From: Deltaproteobacteria bacterium
GTDB taxonomy: Bacteria > Lernaellota > Lernaellaia > JACKCT01
Length of the DNA: 64,000 nt
NCBI GenBank assembly: GCA_020633895.1
Contig: JACKCT010000003.1
Coordinates: 124,001-188,000 of the forward strand
Reading direction: 5' to 3'
Shown here: piece after piece, positions 47,455 to 56,793 of the stretch
Position numbering within the stretch: position 1 is the stretch's first letter
How the letters are laid out: each line of letters starts with the position of its first letter
Translations under genes and position numbers: made by a program
The notes under the pieces: generated by a model
Database searches by the model: none
Told to the model about the DNA's origin: nothing
What the model saw: only the letters and a program-made list of their open reading frames with translations

Positions 47455-47493
47455 GTCAGGTACTCCTTGGGTCCATACGTCACATCTGGAGGA

Positions 47494-47521
47494 AACCTAA
47501 GCACGCATTTGAACCTGTCAA
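47494..47521 (-). promoter_or_regulatory. candidate promoter of the dnaK operon
   Basis: On the minus strand TTGACA (47516-47521), a 16-nt spacer and TAGGTT (47494-47499). There is no CIRCE repeat and no clear sigma-32 pattern in the 150 nt upstream, so heat control must come from another mechanism or an unrecognised factor. Confidence 0.5.
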
Positions 47522-47671
47522 CGGACAAATCGCCGAAAATTTGCCGATCGGCGCCGAAAAACCGACCCCCGGTCACATCCTTTAACTTCCTAACATTACA
47601 TCGAAAATTATGGCCGATTCGCGCCGTTTTGCGACCGACATTCGTCAGCCTCCCTACATCGCCGTAACGCG

Positions 47672-47692
47672 CCGCGTTGAAACGCGGTTTTT
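47672..47692 (+). terminator. orphan intrinsic terminator on the + strand
   Basis: CCGCGT (47672-47677), loop TGAA, ACGCGG (47682-47687), then TTTTT (47688-47692). It points away from dnaK and no + strand gene precedes it between 47455 and 47671. It could end a small RNA or antisense transcript. The remainder of the 525-bp gap between dnaK and the next gene holds only the promoters noted. Confidence 0.6.
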
Positions 47693-47828
47693 CTCTGATT
47701 TACCCAAGGCCGGCGCATACCCCGGAGTCGGGGTCGCCCGGGGCCTCTGAATAACGGTCAGGCGGCTCGCACATTCGTCGAATTTTCGTGCGAAATCAGG
47801 CATGTCGGCATGTCGGGAAACGGCGACC

Positions 47829-47857
47829 TTGACGGGCGAGTGTGTTAAACGTAGTTT
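47829..47857 (+). promoter_or_regulatory. candidate promoter of the alpha/alpha-barrel gene
   Basis: TTGACG at 47829-47834, a 17-nt spacer and TAGTTT at 47852-47857. A second possibility is TTGACA at 47868-47873 with a 15-nt spacer to TAGGAT. Confidence 0.4.
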
Positions 47858-47979
47858 GATATGAATCTTGACACGTGCGGTGTAAATGTAGGATCCGACA
47901 AGCACGTGTAGAGAAATGTCTTGTGATGTCCGCAGGATACCGTCGTGACTTGATGATGCGACGGCCGGGACGGAGCCCA

Positions 47980-48933
47980 ATGTTACCGCGAAACGCGAAA
48001 ATCATCGCTGCCTACATCCAGCAGGTCGTCTCGGCGAATCTCGATCGGCGCAACGGTCTGGTCCGCGATTGGGGCACGCTCGAGGAAGAGCCCTATCCGT
48101 GCGTCCGGACGACGGCCGAGGCGATTTCCACCGCGTTGTATTATGAAAAACTCCATGGCCGCAAAGAGCTGTTGAATCTGGCGCGCAAGCTCGCCAAACC
48201 GGTGCTTCGGGCGATGGAGATTCACGGCGGCGCCGGCTGGGACGGCACGATCTATCTGTTCGACACGCAGATCGCGCTGATGGCCCTGTGGCGCCTCATC
48301 GAGCGGACGCAGGAATTCGCGGCCTGGAAGGGCTACTTCGACGTTTCCGATCAGTCGCGTCTGATGGCGGCCCAACTCACCGCGACGCACGGCGCGGCGG
48401 TGCCCGATCATTGGACGGCGCGCACGACGCCCCATCTGCTTAAGATTTATCCCCTCCTGCCCAAGACGGAGGCGGATTCGCTGCGACGCCTCATGGAATT
48501 GCCGAGTTTCACCGGCGTGGTCAACGGCCATCAGTCCAACATCCCGCTGCCGACCGCTCAAGTCTGCCACGCGATCGAGGGGCTGCTGGTCATGCCCGAC
48601 GGGGAGTATTGGCAGGCGCTCAACGCGGCGGCGTTTCTGGCTCGACAGCAACGGGCCGACGGGTCCATGCCCGAGACGCTCCACGATCCCGAAGCGGCCT
48701 CGGCGGCCGACGTCACCGCCCAGGCGGTACGCATCTGGACCATCGTCGATCGCTCCGGGTACGACGCGGCCATCCGCAAGGCCGTCGATTACCTGGATGA
48801 GTCGGCCACGCCCGACGGACTGCCTCGCTATAAGGACACCGAGCGGGTGTGCGTGCGCTCTTCCCTCTACGCGCTCCAAGCCGTCACCATGTCCGAGTCC
48901 GAGACGGCGGTCGATCCGGACGATCTGATTTAG
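47980..48933 (+). CDS. alpha/alpha-barrel protein of unknown function (terpene-cyclase/prenyltransferase-like repeats)
   Basis: 317 aa, all helical, without signal peptide or membrane segment. Repeated helix pairs with QT/ADG-like turns are visible: CVRTTAEAISTALYYEKLHG, TQIALMALWRLIERT, PTAQVCHAIEGLLVMPDG, FLARQQRADGSMPE and YALQAVTMSES. The pattern resembles the (alpha/alpha)6 barrels of squalene-cyclase-like and related proteins, but the DxDD acid motif is absent. ATG 47980 is chosen; the frame extends upstream to 47875 through unlikely residues. Neighbour of the convergent radical-SAM trio, which makes a modification-partner role possible but unproven. Confidence 0.65.
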   Translation: MLPRNAKIIAAYIQQVVSANLDRRNGLVRDWGTLEEEPYPCVRTTAEAISTALYYEKLHGRKELLNLARKLAKPVLRAMEIHGGAGWDGTIYLFDTQIALMALWRLIERTQEFAAWKGYFDVSDQSRLMAAQLTATHGAAVPDHWTARTTPHLLKIYPLLPKTEADSLRRLMELPSFTGVVNGHQSNIPLPTAQVCHAIEGLLVMPDGEYWQALNAAAFLARQQRADGSMPETLHDPEAASAADVTAQAVRIWTIVDRSGYDAAIRKAVDYLDESATPDGLPRYKDTERVCVRSSLYALQAVTMSESETAVDPDDLI

Positions 48934-48969
48934 CTTTTCAGTACAACTTGCCCGCTCCGTCAGACTCTT

Positions 48970-49172
48970 CAGAGCCCCGACCGGTAGGGAGGGGTCTAGT
49001 TCGCGCCGGTATGTCGCGTTCGCGATTCCCGACGAATCGAATAGTCGTTGGTTTCGTTCCGGGTCGTACCAGACCGCTTACTACCGTGCGCGGCTCTGAA
49101 AGGGCACGCCCCTTACCGACAACGATTGTTCCAGGATCGGACCAACCCGCTCCCTTACGGTCGCGGCTCTGA
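48970..49172. repeat. CAGAGCC repeat cluster between convergent genes
   Basis: A direct unit starts at 48970 (CAGAGCCCCGACCGGTAGGG) and inverted units end with GGCTCTGA at 49099 and 49172; the last, AACCCGCTCCCTTACGGTCG (49144-49163), is close to consensus. With the next repeat it occupies the 358-bp gap; no gene is recognised. Confidence 0.8.
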
Positions 49173-49230
49173 AGCGTTGGAAGCGATTGTCAAGTCGGCT
49201 GGAGCAACGCGACTTCCACCAAGGAGCCCT

Positions 49231-49287
49231 CAACAACGCGTGTCAGCGTGCAGGATGCCTTGGCATCCGTCAGTCCGCCGCGACTAC
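49231..49287 (-). repeat. two-copy repeat B, copy 2
   Basis: Inverted relative to 23633-23690 and about 80 percent identical over some 50 bp; includes GGATGCCAAGGCATCC on the minus strand, itself a palindrome. It ends 4 bp from the stop of the radical SAM gene. Confidence 0.65.
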
Positions 49288-49291
49288 GCGG

Positions 49292-50521
49292 CTATATGGC
49301 GTTTTTCTTGAGATCGTCGAAGTACTGACGGACCAGGGGGCAGCCGGGGTCGGGGGTGAAAACGTCGCCGTGGACGTGCTTGGCGACGACGTGGCAGCCG
49401 CCGCGACATAGGGAGAGATAGTCGCAGTGGCGACAGGGTTCGGGGGCCATTTCGGTCCAGTGGCGGTAGTAGACGAAGGTGTCTTCCTTGTCCCACCACT
49501 CCTCGATGTTCAAGATGCTGCGCCCCTCGCCTTCCGAGAACGAGCATCCCGACGCGGCGCCGTCCGCCGCCACGCCGCAGAGCATGTCGCCGCCGTAGCA
49601 ACCCGTGACGCCCAAGTGGTTGAGCTTCTTGGGATCGGGTTTGTGGCAATAGATGTACGGTGTGAGCGAGCAGTCGATGGCCAGGGGCGTTTTGTAGCGC
49701 TTGGCAAACTGCGTGATCGTGGGGAGGAATTCCCACGCCTGGGCGTCGTCCAGGTCGTGCTCAAGGAAATCATCGGGCGAGTGAGCCGCCGCGCGTCCCG
49801 AGGGTTTGTAGCGAAGCAACTCCAACTGATGCACCCCGACCTTTTTGCCCAGGGCGAAGATCGATTCCATGTCGTCGAAGTTGTGGCGGGAGACGACCAT
49901 GTTGATGCCCACGCGGACGCCGGCCTTGCGCAGCAGACGCAGCCCCCTCTCGGCCTGATCGAAGCCCTGAATCCCGCGATGGACGCCGTAGCGGTCGCCG
50001 ATGCCGTCAATGGAGACATTCACCTGACCGAAGATCTCGAACTCGCGAACATTCTGCTCGTTGACGTTGAAACCGTTGGTCGTCAGGTTGGGAACCATGC
50101 CCAGGCCGCGAGCGATGTGGGCCACCTCGAACAGCCACGGCAACTCGGTGCTCTCCCCGCCGCCCAAGGCGATATGGAAGACCTTCATCCCCGCCAGCTT
50201 GGCCAGCACCTTGAACATGCCCTCGCGGCCCAGTTCGTTGCGCGAAAGCTGAGAATCCAGCGGCGCGCTGTCGGTGTAGCAGTGGGTGCATCCGGCGGAA
50301 CATTGGTTGGTCAGGCATAGATGGACTTCGGTGGGCGCGGACAGGTGCGTTCGTTCGGCAATGTCCTTGCCGTCGTACTTGCGCCAAAGGGGACTCTCCG
50401 GATAGCCCAGCTCCTGCATGTACTCCTGATCCACATAGATCAGGGCATTGGGCCGCTCCATCTGGATGATGCCGCCGAAGGCTTCGTATCGGAATTTGAA
50501 CGGTTCGTACTCGTTCTTCAT
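49292..50521 (-). CDS. radical SAM/SPASM-domain protein, peptide-maturase-like
   Basis: 409 aa. An N-terminal 60-residue PqqD-like lead-in (FRYEAFGGIIQMERPNALIY) precedes the radical SAM core, whose 4Fe-4S site is C74-SAG-C78-TH-C81. ALGGGEST is the SAM-binding GGE motif. The C-terminal SPASM region supplies Cys for extra clusters: CYGGDMLCG, SGCSF and CRHCDYLSLCRGGCH. Enzymes of this build modify ribosomal peptides or proteins (thioether, C-C or epimerising reactions). The ATG overlaps the stop of the 108-aa gene as ATGA, marking that small membrane protein as the likely partner or substrate. No classical short precursor was found. Confidence 0.85.
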   Translation of the reverse strand: MKNEYEPFKFRYEAFGGIIQMERPNALIYVDQEYMQELGYPESPLWRKYDGKDIAERTHLSAPTEVHLCLTNQCSAGCTHCYTDSAPLDSQLSRNELGREGMFKVLAKLAGMKVFHIALGGGESTELPWLFEVAHIARGLGMVPNLTTNGFNVNEQNVREFEIFGQVNVSIDGIGDRYGVHRGIQGFDQAERGLRLLRKAGVRVGINMVVSRHNFDDMESIFALGKKVGVHQLELLRYKPSGRAAAHSPDDFLEHDLDDAQAWEFLPTITQFAKRYKTPLAIDCSLTPYIYCHKPDPKKLNHLGVTGCYGGDMLCGVAADGAASGCSFSEGEGRSILNIEEWWDKEDTFVYYRHWTEMAPEPCRHCDYLSLCRGGCHVVAKHVHGDVFTPDPGCPLVRQYFDDLKKNAI

Positions 50522-50844
50522 TCGCCTATCGCCTGCCCGCTATTCGGGCTTGAATCGCTCTGCGTCCGTCGGTAGCGACGGTAGGCCCGCATCATGGCCG
50601 ACAAATACACCGTCATGATTGTGGCCGCCGCGGCGCCCCAGACCAAAACCTGCAAATCCGCTCCCAGGCTGGAGCTGTTCGGGTTGTACCCGTATCGGAT
50701 CTGCAGGATGCGTCCCTTGGGCCGCCAAATCCGCCGCGCCAGCCGTCGCGGCCATCGGGTCGCGACGCGGGTGTCCTCGCGGCTCGGCTCGAAGATTCCC
50801 AGCCGCATCCGCGATCCCCCCCGCCGGTCCATGGGCCCGCTCAT
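50518..50844 (-). CDS. 108-aa single-helix membrane protein, candidate radical SAM partner or substrate
   Basis: Not recognised. Residues 1-50 are very basic (WPRRLARRIWRPKGR). A distinctive YGYNPNSSSLG segment lies at 51-61, one membrane helix at about 64-86, then RAYRRYRR and a Ser-rich tail. ATG 50844 overlaps the preceding stop as ATGA, and its own stop overlaps the radical SAM start the same way. The polar Asn/Ser cluster immediately before the helix is unusual and may be the modified or recognised site. A longer frame to 50931 lies in the upstream gene and was not used. Confidence 0.65.
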   Translation of the reverse strand: MSGPMDRRGGSRMRLGIFEPSREDTRVATRWPRRLARRIWRPKGRILQIRYGYNPNSSSLGADLQVLVWGAAAATIMTVYLSAMMRAYRRYRRTQSDSSPNSGQAIGE

Positions 50845-52034
50845 GACTTCAAGGCCCCGTATTGCATCTCGTAACGGAGCGAGTCCCAGAGCAGGTTCGC
50901 CAGATCGGTCGAGTGGTAGACGGCGAAGCACATCGCCAACACCACGACCAATACCAGGGGGGCAAACACAAGCAAAGAATATTTCGAAATCGGCCGCGTC
51001 TGTATGTACAAGTTGTTACACCCCATGAGAAAAACGCCGCCAATCCACAAGTAGGTGACGCTGTTCACGAAGATCGGCCCCTTGTCATGCAAGCCGGATA
51101 ACACACCCAAGGCGATGAAACTCAAGGTCAGCGCCTCGGGCCACACGCCCAGCGCCATGGGCCACGTCACCTTCCTCCATGGAATTCCGATCAACAACAC
51201 CGCCGTGTAGAGAAAAACCACGACAAGTCCGCCCTGAAAGATCCGGCGCAGCACCCGCAAATCTCGGACGCGGGCAAGCCCCGTCTCGGCGGGCGTTCGC
51301 GCGTAGCGATTCGTTTTCGCCAAGGCTTCGAGACGTCGATACGCCGCCTCGGCGGCATCCAAATCCCGCTTTTCCACGAGGGCGTCTCCAATGGCCGTCA
51401 GGGCACGCACCCGGTCGGCGTCCGAAAGGCGATCGCCGAGCAGCGCTTGCTCGTAGGCCGCCACCGATTGGTCAAATTCATCCCGGCGCAGATGTTGATC
51501 GCCGACAAACATCCACGCCGCCGCCCGCTCGGCGAACTGGGGATGGGCGTCGATCAGCGCGCGCATCTTGCTCAACGCGCCGTCCGGATCGTCCTGGTAG
51601 TGGCGCAGGATGGACTGATACTCCCGCGATACATCCGCGTTGCCGCTGTCCGCGTCGGCCAGCGCGGCCAAGGCGACCTTGGCGCGACGGGCATAGCGAC
51701 CGTTGGGATAGCGTTCGATCAACTGCTCATAACGCACCCGCGCGCCGTCGAAATCGCCCAACTCGCGGCCGTGAATCTGCGCACTGCGAAACAGCACGCT
51801 CTCCAGCAGGGGATCGTCGGAGTCGGCGTAGTCGAGAAGAATCTGGTCGAGACGGTGGGCGGCTTCGATCGTTTGGCCTTCGTGTTCGAGCTTGACCGCG
51901 CCGGTGTAGAGGTCGAGCAGATACGCATCCGACGCCCACGCCGTCCCGGTCAGCAGGGTCGCAAAAGGGGTCGTGAAAATGGCCGCGAAAAGGAGCGTCA
52001 CAATCGCGCGGCGATGGGCGGAGACGTTCGGCAT
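50841..52034 (-). CDS. TPR protein with C-terminal membrane domain
   Basis: 397 aa. A signal peptide (1-35, TGTAWA-S) is followed by about six TPR-like helix pairs (about 40-255: ESVLFRSAQIHGRELGDFDG, DQSVAAYEQALLGD, LDAAEAAYRRLEAL). Then come five membrane helices (about 265-385) like those of YIP1-type domains. It is probably periplasmic TPR plus inner-membrane anchor, a scaffold or assembly factor. First gene of the coupled trio with the 108-aa protein and the radical SAM enzyme; divergent from the CPBP protease with 77 nt between them. Confidence 0.72.
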   Translation of the reverse strand: MPNVSAHRRAIVTLLFAAIFTTPFATLLTGTAWASDAYLLDLYTGAVKLEHEGQTIEAAHRLDQILLDYADSDDPLLESVLFRSAQIHGRELGDFDGARVRYEQLIERYPNGRYARRAKVALAALADADSGNADVSREYQSILRHYQDDPDGALSKMRALIDAHPQFAERAAAWMFVGDQHLRRDEFDQSVAAYEQALLGDRLSDADRVRALTAIGDALVEKRDLDAAEAAYRRLEALAKTNRYARTPAETGLARVRDLRVLRRIFQGGLVVVFLYTAVLLIGIPWRKVTWPMALGVWPEALTLSFIALGVLSGLHDKGPIFVNSVTYLWIGGVFLMGCNNLYIQTRPISKYSLLVFAPLVLVVVLAMCFAVYHSTDLANLLWDSLRYEMQYGALKS

Positions 52035-52111
52035 GGGCGGATTCTAGGGGCCGCGCGACGGACGGGTCAACGCGCTTGACGCCCCCGCCGGGGCTGTCCA
52101 GACTGCGCCGC

Positions 52112-52747
52112 ATGCCGACGCGCTCCTCGACGATCCTGGTCTTCGCCCATTTCGCCGCCGTGATGATCGTGCTTAAGGGTTTGCAGTGGGCGTGTCACGT
52201 CGCCGGACGCCCGATGCTGCTGGCGAGCCTGGGACCGTTCGTGTGGCTGCTGGCGGTGTTGTTCACGCGGCCGAATCGGCGGGGCGTGGAGATCGATCTG
52301 GGCCCGGTAAAGACGGGCATCCTTGACGCCCTCCTCTACGGCGCGCCCGCGATCGGCCTATATGTGTTGGGTTATTGGCTGCTGCGTCCGGTGCATATGC
52401 CCTCACCGGCGCCGCTGGATCTGGTCGTCATCGTCGCGACGTACGTCTTCGCCAACGCCGCGCCCGAAGAGATCTATTTTCGCGGCTACCTGCAAGGCCG
52501 CCTGGCGTTGGACGACGAAACCATCCTGCGCACCGGACCGTTCGTCTGGACGAACTCCATCGTCATCTCGGCGGCGCTGTTCGCCCTGGCGCACTTCATC
52601 CTCGTGCCCCAACCGATCCGCCTGATGACGTTCTTTCCCGGCCTGCTTTTCGGCTATCTGCGTTTTCGTTCGACAGGTTTGCTCGCGCCGATCCTGGCTC
52701 ACGCCGCCGCCAATCTGGCACTCTATGCCCTGCAGGGGCATGTCTGA
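52112..52747 (+). CDS. CPBP-family intramembrane metalloprotease
   Basis: 211 aa with about seven membrane helices. All three family motifs are present: PEEIYFRGYLQ (EExxxR), FALAHFIL (FxxxH) and ILAHAAANLAL (HxxxN). They form the metal site inside the membrane. CPBP/CAAX-type proteases process prenylated proteins, bacteriocin leaders or membrane peptides. The nearby divergent trio includes a small membrane protein that could be its substrate; this is only positional. Start ATG 52112; a TTG at 52076 is part of a possible promoter (TTGACG). Confidence 0.9.
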   Translation: MPTRSSTILVFAHFAAVMIVLKGLQWACHVAGRPMLLASLGPFVWLLAVLFTRPNRRGVEIDLGPVKTGILDALLYGAPAIGLYVLGYWLLRPVHMPSPAPLDLVVIVATYVFANAAPEEIYFRGYLQGRLALDDETILRTGPFVWTNSIVISAALFALAHFILVPQPIRLMTFFPGLLFGYLRFRSTGLLAPILAHAAANLALYALQGHV

Positions 52748-52786
52748 GTTTGAATCCGACGATGCATTGAAAAGGGGACGGGGTGC

Positions 52787-53632
52787 CTATTCGGCGTTGG
52801 CCTCGGGCGTTTCCTTGGCGGCATCGGGCGCAACGGCGCCGGGGCCGAGCTTGGCCTTGAGTTCATTGACCTTCTCGACACTCCGCTCATAACGCATGCG
52901 TTCGTGGGTATCCTGCTTGATGACGATGTTGTGGCTGTTTTTCCGCAGCCCCTCGGTTTGGACCGTCACCGTGCCGCTGATCGGGCCTTCCGCGTGGGGA
53001 CGGACCATAATGTCGATTTTGATTTCCTCCCCCGGTTGGAGAACGAGGGGAAATCCGTCCCGATCGCGCACCTCCGCGTCGACATTATCGCCGGAGGTCG
53101 ACATTCCCGTCATGGTGATCGGTTCGGTCCAATTGTTCCGGACGATCGACAATAACGGCACGCCGCTTGAGCGCTCCTGGCCGCCGGTGACGCGGTGGAA
53201 ATACGGCTCGATGATCAGCGGCGCGCGCACCTCCCCGTCCAGCGTCAGCACCCGGCCGGAGACGATGTCGTCGGACAGGCGCAGCGTCAGGTACTGCGTT
53301 TTCGCGCCCGGGTTGTTGGTGGTGTTGAAGGTGAAATCCAGCACGGTCTGCTCGCCGGGACGCAGATACGACTGGCGCGCTTGCCCGTAGGTGCAGGCGC
53401 AGGAGGACTGGATATCGCGAACGGTGAACGGAATTTCGCCGGTGTTGACGAGGGTGGACTGCACCTTGACCAGTTCGCCCTGCTCCACCGTGCCGTAGTT
53501 CATATGCAGCGGCACGACCTCGAACTGGGGCCGGACCACCTCCGGCTCGTCCTTGCATCCGGCGACGAGCAGCAGGCCCATGATCCAAGGCAAGAGGGCT
53601 TTATTCATCGTCTTCCACGTCCGTGTCTTCAT
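52787..53632 (-). CDS. DUF1573-domain lipoprotein
   Basis: 281 aa. Lipobox LLVAGC (Cys about 26). An ASH/DUF1573-type beta-sandwich follows: LHMNYGTVEQGELVKVQSTL, then DIQSSCACTYG with the conserved double Cys and RPGEQTVLDFTFNT. A second Ig-like unit and a Lys/Pro/Ala tail complete it. Function is unknown; such proteins are periplasmic binding or adhesive modules. ATG 53632 or 53608 could be the start. It is 103 nt after dut on the same strand, at the end of the nusA-pnp series. Confidence 0.82.
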   Translation of the reverse strand: MKTRTWKTMNKALLPWIMGLLLVAGCKDEPEVVRPQFEVVPLHMNYGTVEQGELVKVQSTLVNTGEIPFTVRDIQSSCACTYGQARQSYLRPGEQTVLDFTFNTTNNPGAKTQYLTLRLSDDIVSGRVLTLDGEVRAPLIIEPYFHRVTGGQERSSGVPLLSIVRNNWTEPITMTGMSTSGDNVDAEVRDRDGFPLVLQPGEEIKIDIMVRPHAEGPISGTVTVQTEGLRKNSHNIVIKQDTHERMRYERSVEKVNELKAKLGPGAVAPDAAKETPEANAE

Positions 53633-53735
53633 TCGATCCCCGTCCGTCCCATGGGAGTGCCTAGGGTGCGTCGGGTGGCCGGGATTTTCAAGAGGCGGCG
53701 CGATAAACGAGCTGATGCGGATAGAAATAGGGGGG

Positions 53736-54191
53736 CTATTTGTGGCCCGTGTGGCCAAAGCCGCCGACGCCCCGGTCGGTTTCGTCCAGGTCGTCCACGA
53801 CCACCATCGCCGCCCGCGTGACCGGAGCGACGATAAGCTGGGCGATGCGGTCGCCTCGATGGATCGTGAACGGTTCGGCGCCGCCGTTGGCGAGAATGAC
53901 TTTGACCTCGCCCCGGTAGTCGGCGTCGATTGTCCCGGGCGCGTTGGGGCAGGTGATACCGAACTTGAGCGCCAGCCCGCTGCGCGGACGCACTTGCCCT
54001 TCATAGCCGTCGGGCAAGGCCAACGCCAATCCGGTGGGCACGGCGAACCGCTCGCCGGGCGCCAGGGTCAGCGGTTCGGTCACGGCGGCGCGCAGGTCCA
54101 TGCCGGCCGCGTGGGGCGTCATATAAGAAGGGAGCGGCAAATCCTCCGCTCCCTCCAAAACTTTCACTCGAACTTGGACGTCGTCGGCCAT
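53736..54191 (-). CDS. dut: deoxyuridine 5'-triphosphate nucleotidohydrolase (dUTPase)
   Basis: 151 aa, trimeric type. The five motifs appear in order: [43 protein letters not shown] and [10 protein letters not shown] (His where Ser is usual in the last). It hydrolyses dUTP to dUMP and keeps uracil out of DNA. The start codon shares one base with the pnp stop (TAATG), so it is coupled to pnp. Confidence 0.96.
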   Translation of the reverse strand: MADDVQVRVKVLEGAEDLPLPSYMTPHAAGMDLRAAVTEPLTLAPGERFAVPTGLALALPDGYEGQVRPRSGLALKFGITCPNAPGTIDADYRGEVKVILANGGAEPFTIHRGDRIAQLIVAPVTRAAMVVVDDLDETDRGVGGFGHTGHK

Positions 54192-56299
54192 TAGTCGAGC
54201 ACGTCGTCCGGGTTCACACCCAGGGCCGCCTTGCGCGACAGGCGCACCCGGCCGGTGCGGTCGATGTCCAGCACCTGCACGAGGAAGGTGTCGCCTTCCT
54301 TGCAGATGTCCTCGACCTTGTTGACGCGCTCGTTGGCGAGCTGGGAGATGTGCACCAGGCCTTCCTGGCCGGGCAGCACCTCGACGAAGGCGCCGAAGTC
54401 CATGATCTTGACCACGCGGCCCATGTAGTACTTGCCGACTTCCAGGTCCGCGGTGTACTGGCGCACCAGCGCGACGGCTTCGTTGGCCTTGGCCGAATCG
54501 GAGCTGGCGATGAGCACGCGCCCGTCGTCCTCGACGTCGATCTTGACGCCGGTCTTCTCGACGATGGAGCGGATGGTCTTGCCGCCGGGTCCGATCACGT
54601 CCTTGATGCGGTCGACGGGGATGTTGATGGTCAGGATGCGCGGCGCGTATTCCGAAATCTCCGAGCGGGGCGTGTCAATGGCCTTGGCCATCTCACCCAG
54701 GATGTGGATGCGGCCGACGCGGGCCTGCTCCAGAGCCTTCTCGAAGATCTCCTTGTTGATGCCGCCGATCTTGATGTCCATCTGAATGGACGAAACGCCG
54801 TCCTTGCCGCCGACCACCTTGAAGTCCATGTCCCCCAGGTGATCCTCGTCGCCCAGGATGTCGGAGAGGATGACGTAGTCGTCGCCTTCCTTGATCAGCC
54901 CCATGGCGATGCCCGCGACCGGCTGCGTGATCGGCACGCCCGCGTCCATCAGGGCCAGCGTTCCGCCGCAGACCGTGGCCATGGACGAGGAGCCGTTGGA
55001 CTCCAGGATGTCCGAGACCACGCGCACCGTGTACGGGAAGTCGTCGGCGCTGGGCAGCACGCCTTCCAGACCGCGCCGCGCCAGGGCGCCGTGGCCGATT
55101 TCGCGACGGCCAGGGCCGCGCAGGAACTTCGCCTCGCCCACCGAGAACGGCGGGAAGTTATAATGCAGCAGGAAGCGGCGCCATTCCTCGTAGGTCAGGC
55201 CCTCGATCTTCTGCTCGTCATACTTGGTGCCCAGGGTGACGATCACCATGGCCTGGGTTTCGCCGCGGGTGAAGATGGCGCTGCCGTGCGTGCGGGGCAG
55301 ACGGCTGATCTCGCACTCGATCGGGCGGACCTGGGTGGACGTCCGGCCGTCGACGCGCTGGCCGTCCATGATCATCTTGCGCATCACCCGATATTTAAGC
55401 TCGCCGAACGCGTGGGACACATTGCCCAGGGACGCGATTTCCTCGTCGGACTTGCCCTCGACGACCTTGGCCTTCGCCGCCTTCTTGACGGCGTCGATGT
55501 TCTCGTAACGCTGAATCTTTTCCCGGGTCTGCAGCGCGTTGGACAGATCCGCGCCGGCCAGGTCGGAAATCAGCTTGATCGTGTCTTCCTCGGGCGCCGG
55601 CGGATCGAACTCGACCTTGGCCACGCCCACCTTCTCCCGAAGCTGCTCCTGCAACTGGATGAGAGGCTGCATGGACTCGTGGCCGAACATAATGCCGTCG
55701 ACCATGACCGATTCGGGCAGGAAGTTCGCGCCGCCCTCGACCATGGTGATCGCGTCCTTGGTGCCCACGACGATCAGGTCCAGGTCCGACTGCTCCATCT
55801 GCTCGTGCGTCGGGTTGCAGACGAACCGGCCGTCCACGCGCCCGACGCGCACACCCGCCACCGGCGTGGTGAAGGGAATCTTGGAGATGTACAACGCCGC
55901 GGAGGACGCCGTAATCGCCAGCACATCCGACGGATGCACATCGTCCTTGGAGATGACGGTGGCGATGATCTGCGTCTCGCGATACCAGCCGTCCGGGAAC
56001 AGGGGACGGATCGGACGGTCGATCATGCGGGAGATCAGCGTCTCGTTCTCGGTGGGACGGGCTTCGCGCTTGAAGAAGCCGCCGGGGATTTTACCGGCCG
56101 CCCAGGGGCGTTCCTGGTAGTCGCAGGTCAGGGGGAGAAAATCCGCGCCTTCCCGGGCGTCGTTGGCCGTGACGGCCGTGGACATCACGATGGTCTCGCC
56201 CACCGTCACCAACACGGCGCCGTGGGCCTGCTTGGCCAGGTGTCCTGTCTCGATCGTGAGGGGAGCCCCGGCAAAATCAATGGTCAATTCTGTTTTCAT
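54191..56299 (-). CDS. pnp: polyribonucleotide nucleotidyltransferase (PNPase)
   Basis: 702 aa, complete. Two RNase PH domains (core motifs [12 protein letters not shown] and [19 protein letters not shown]), a helical linker, a KH domain ([18 protein letters not shown]) and an S1 domain ([19 protein letters not shown]). It degrades RNA 3' to 5' using phosphate. AAGGA lies 8 nt before ATG. As in most bacteria it follows rpsO (92-nt gap). Confidence 0.97.
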   Translation of the reverse strand: MKTELTIDFAGAPLTIETGHLAKQAHGAVLVTVGETIVMSTAVTANDAREGADFLPLTCDYQERPWAAGKIPGGFFKREARPTENETLISRMIDRPIRPLFPDGWYRETQIIATVISKDDVHPSDVLAITASSAALYISKIPFTTPVAGVRVGRVDGRFVCNPTHEQMEQSDLDLIVVGTKDAITMVEGGANFLPESVMVDGIMFGHESMQPLIQLQEQLREKVGVAKVEFDPPAPEEDTIKLISDLAGADLSNALQTREKIQRYENIDAVKKAAKAKVVEGKSDEEIASLGNVSHAFGELKYRVMRKMIMDGQRVDGRTSTQVRPIECEISRLPRTHGSAIFTRGETQAMVIVTLGTKYDEQKIEGLTYEEWRRFLLHYNFPPFSVGEAKFLRGPGRREIGHGALARRGLEGVLPSADDFPYTVRVVSDILESNGSSSMATVCGGTLALMDAGVPITQPVAGIAMGLIKEGDDYVILSDILGDEDHLGDMDFKVVGGKDGVSSIQMDIKIGGINKEIFEKALEQARVGRIHILGEMAKAIDTPRSEISEYAPRILTINIPVDRIKDVIGPGGKTIRSIVEKTGVKIDVEDDGRVLIASSDSAKANEAVALVRQYTADLEVGKYYMGRVVKIMDFGAFVEVLPGQEGLVHISQLANERVNKVEDICKEGDTFLVQVLDIDRTGRVRLSRKAALGVNPDDVLD

Positions 56300-56391
56300 C
56301 TTGAATCCTTAGTCGAAACGCAAATGCACAATGCACGTCGACCGTCGCCGATATTCGACGCGGCCGAACGCACCGAGTTGCTTCGCGGTGA

Positions 56392-56661
56392 TTACTTGCG
56401 GATACCCAACTCGCCGATGATGGTCTTGTAGCGCTCCACATCCTTCTTGCGAAGGTAGTTGAGCAGCGAGCGGCGCTGGGCCACCAGCTTGAGCAGACCA
56501 CGTCGGGAGTGATGATCCTTCTTGTGCGATTTGAAGTGCTCGGTGAGGTTGGAAATGCGTTCGGACAGGATCGCGATCTGAACCTCGGGGGAGCCGGTGT
56601 CGGCTTCGGCGCGCTTGAACTTGTCGATCAGCTCAAGCTTCTTCGCGGCTTGAATGGACAT
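56392..56661 (-). CDS. rpsO: 30S ribosomal protein S15
   Basis: 89 aa, exact family length. [20 protein letters not shown] and [19 protein letters not shown] are the diagnostic segments that bind 16S rRNA at the central junction. The 132-bp gap before it, on the truB side, holds an imperfect hairpin (GTCTTA/TAAGAC, 56727-56741). In E. coli S15 represses its own translation; nothing here shows whether that holds. Confidence 0.97.
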   Translation of the reverse strand: MSIQAAKKLELIDKFKRAEADTGSPEVQIAILSERISNLTEHFKSHKKDHHSRRGLLKLVAQRRSLLNYLRKKDVERYKTIIGELGIRK

Positions 56662-56793
56662 GAACCTTGTCTCTCCTTGCTGGCTTCTTCAGCCTTCTTC
56701 TTAATCCTTCATAATGCCGGGTGCGTCTTAGCATAAGACCCGCCCTTTGCAAAGCCTTTGTTGGCTTGAGGAAAATTTCTAAAAATCAGCCAC

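Noticed and set aside
53633-54004. Longer start for the DUF1573 lipoprotein
   Set aside because: The extension runs antisense-like in another frame through dut and would bury the signal peptide and lipobox.
54350-56431. 693-aa open frame opposite pnp
   Set aside because: Shadow of PNPase; no domain.
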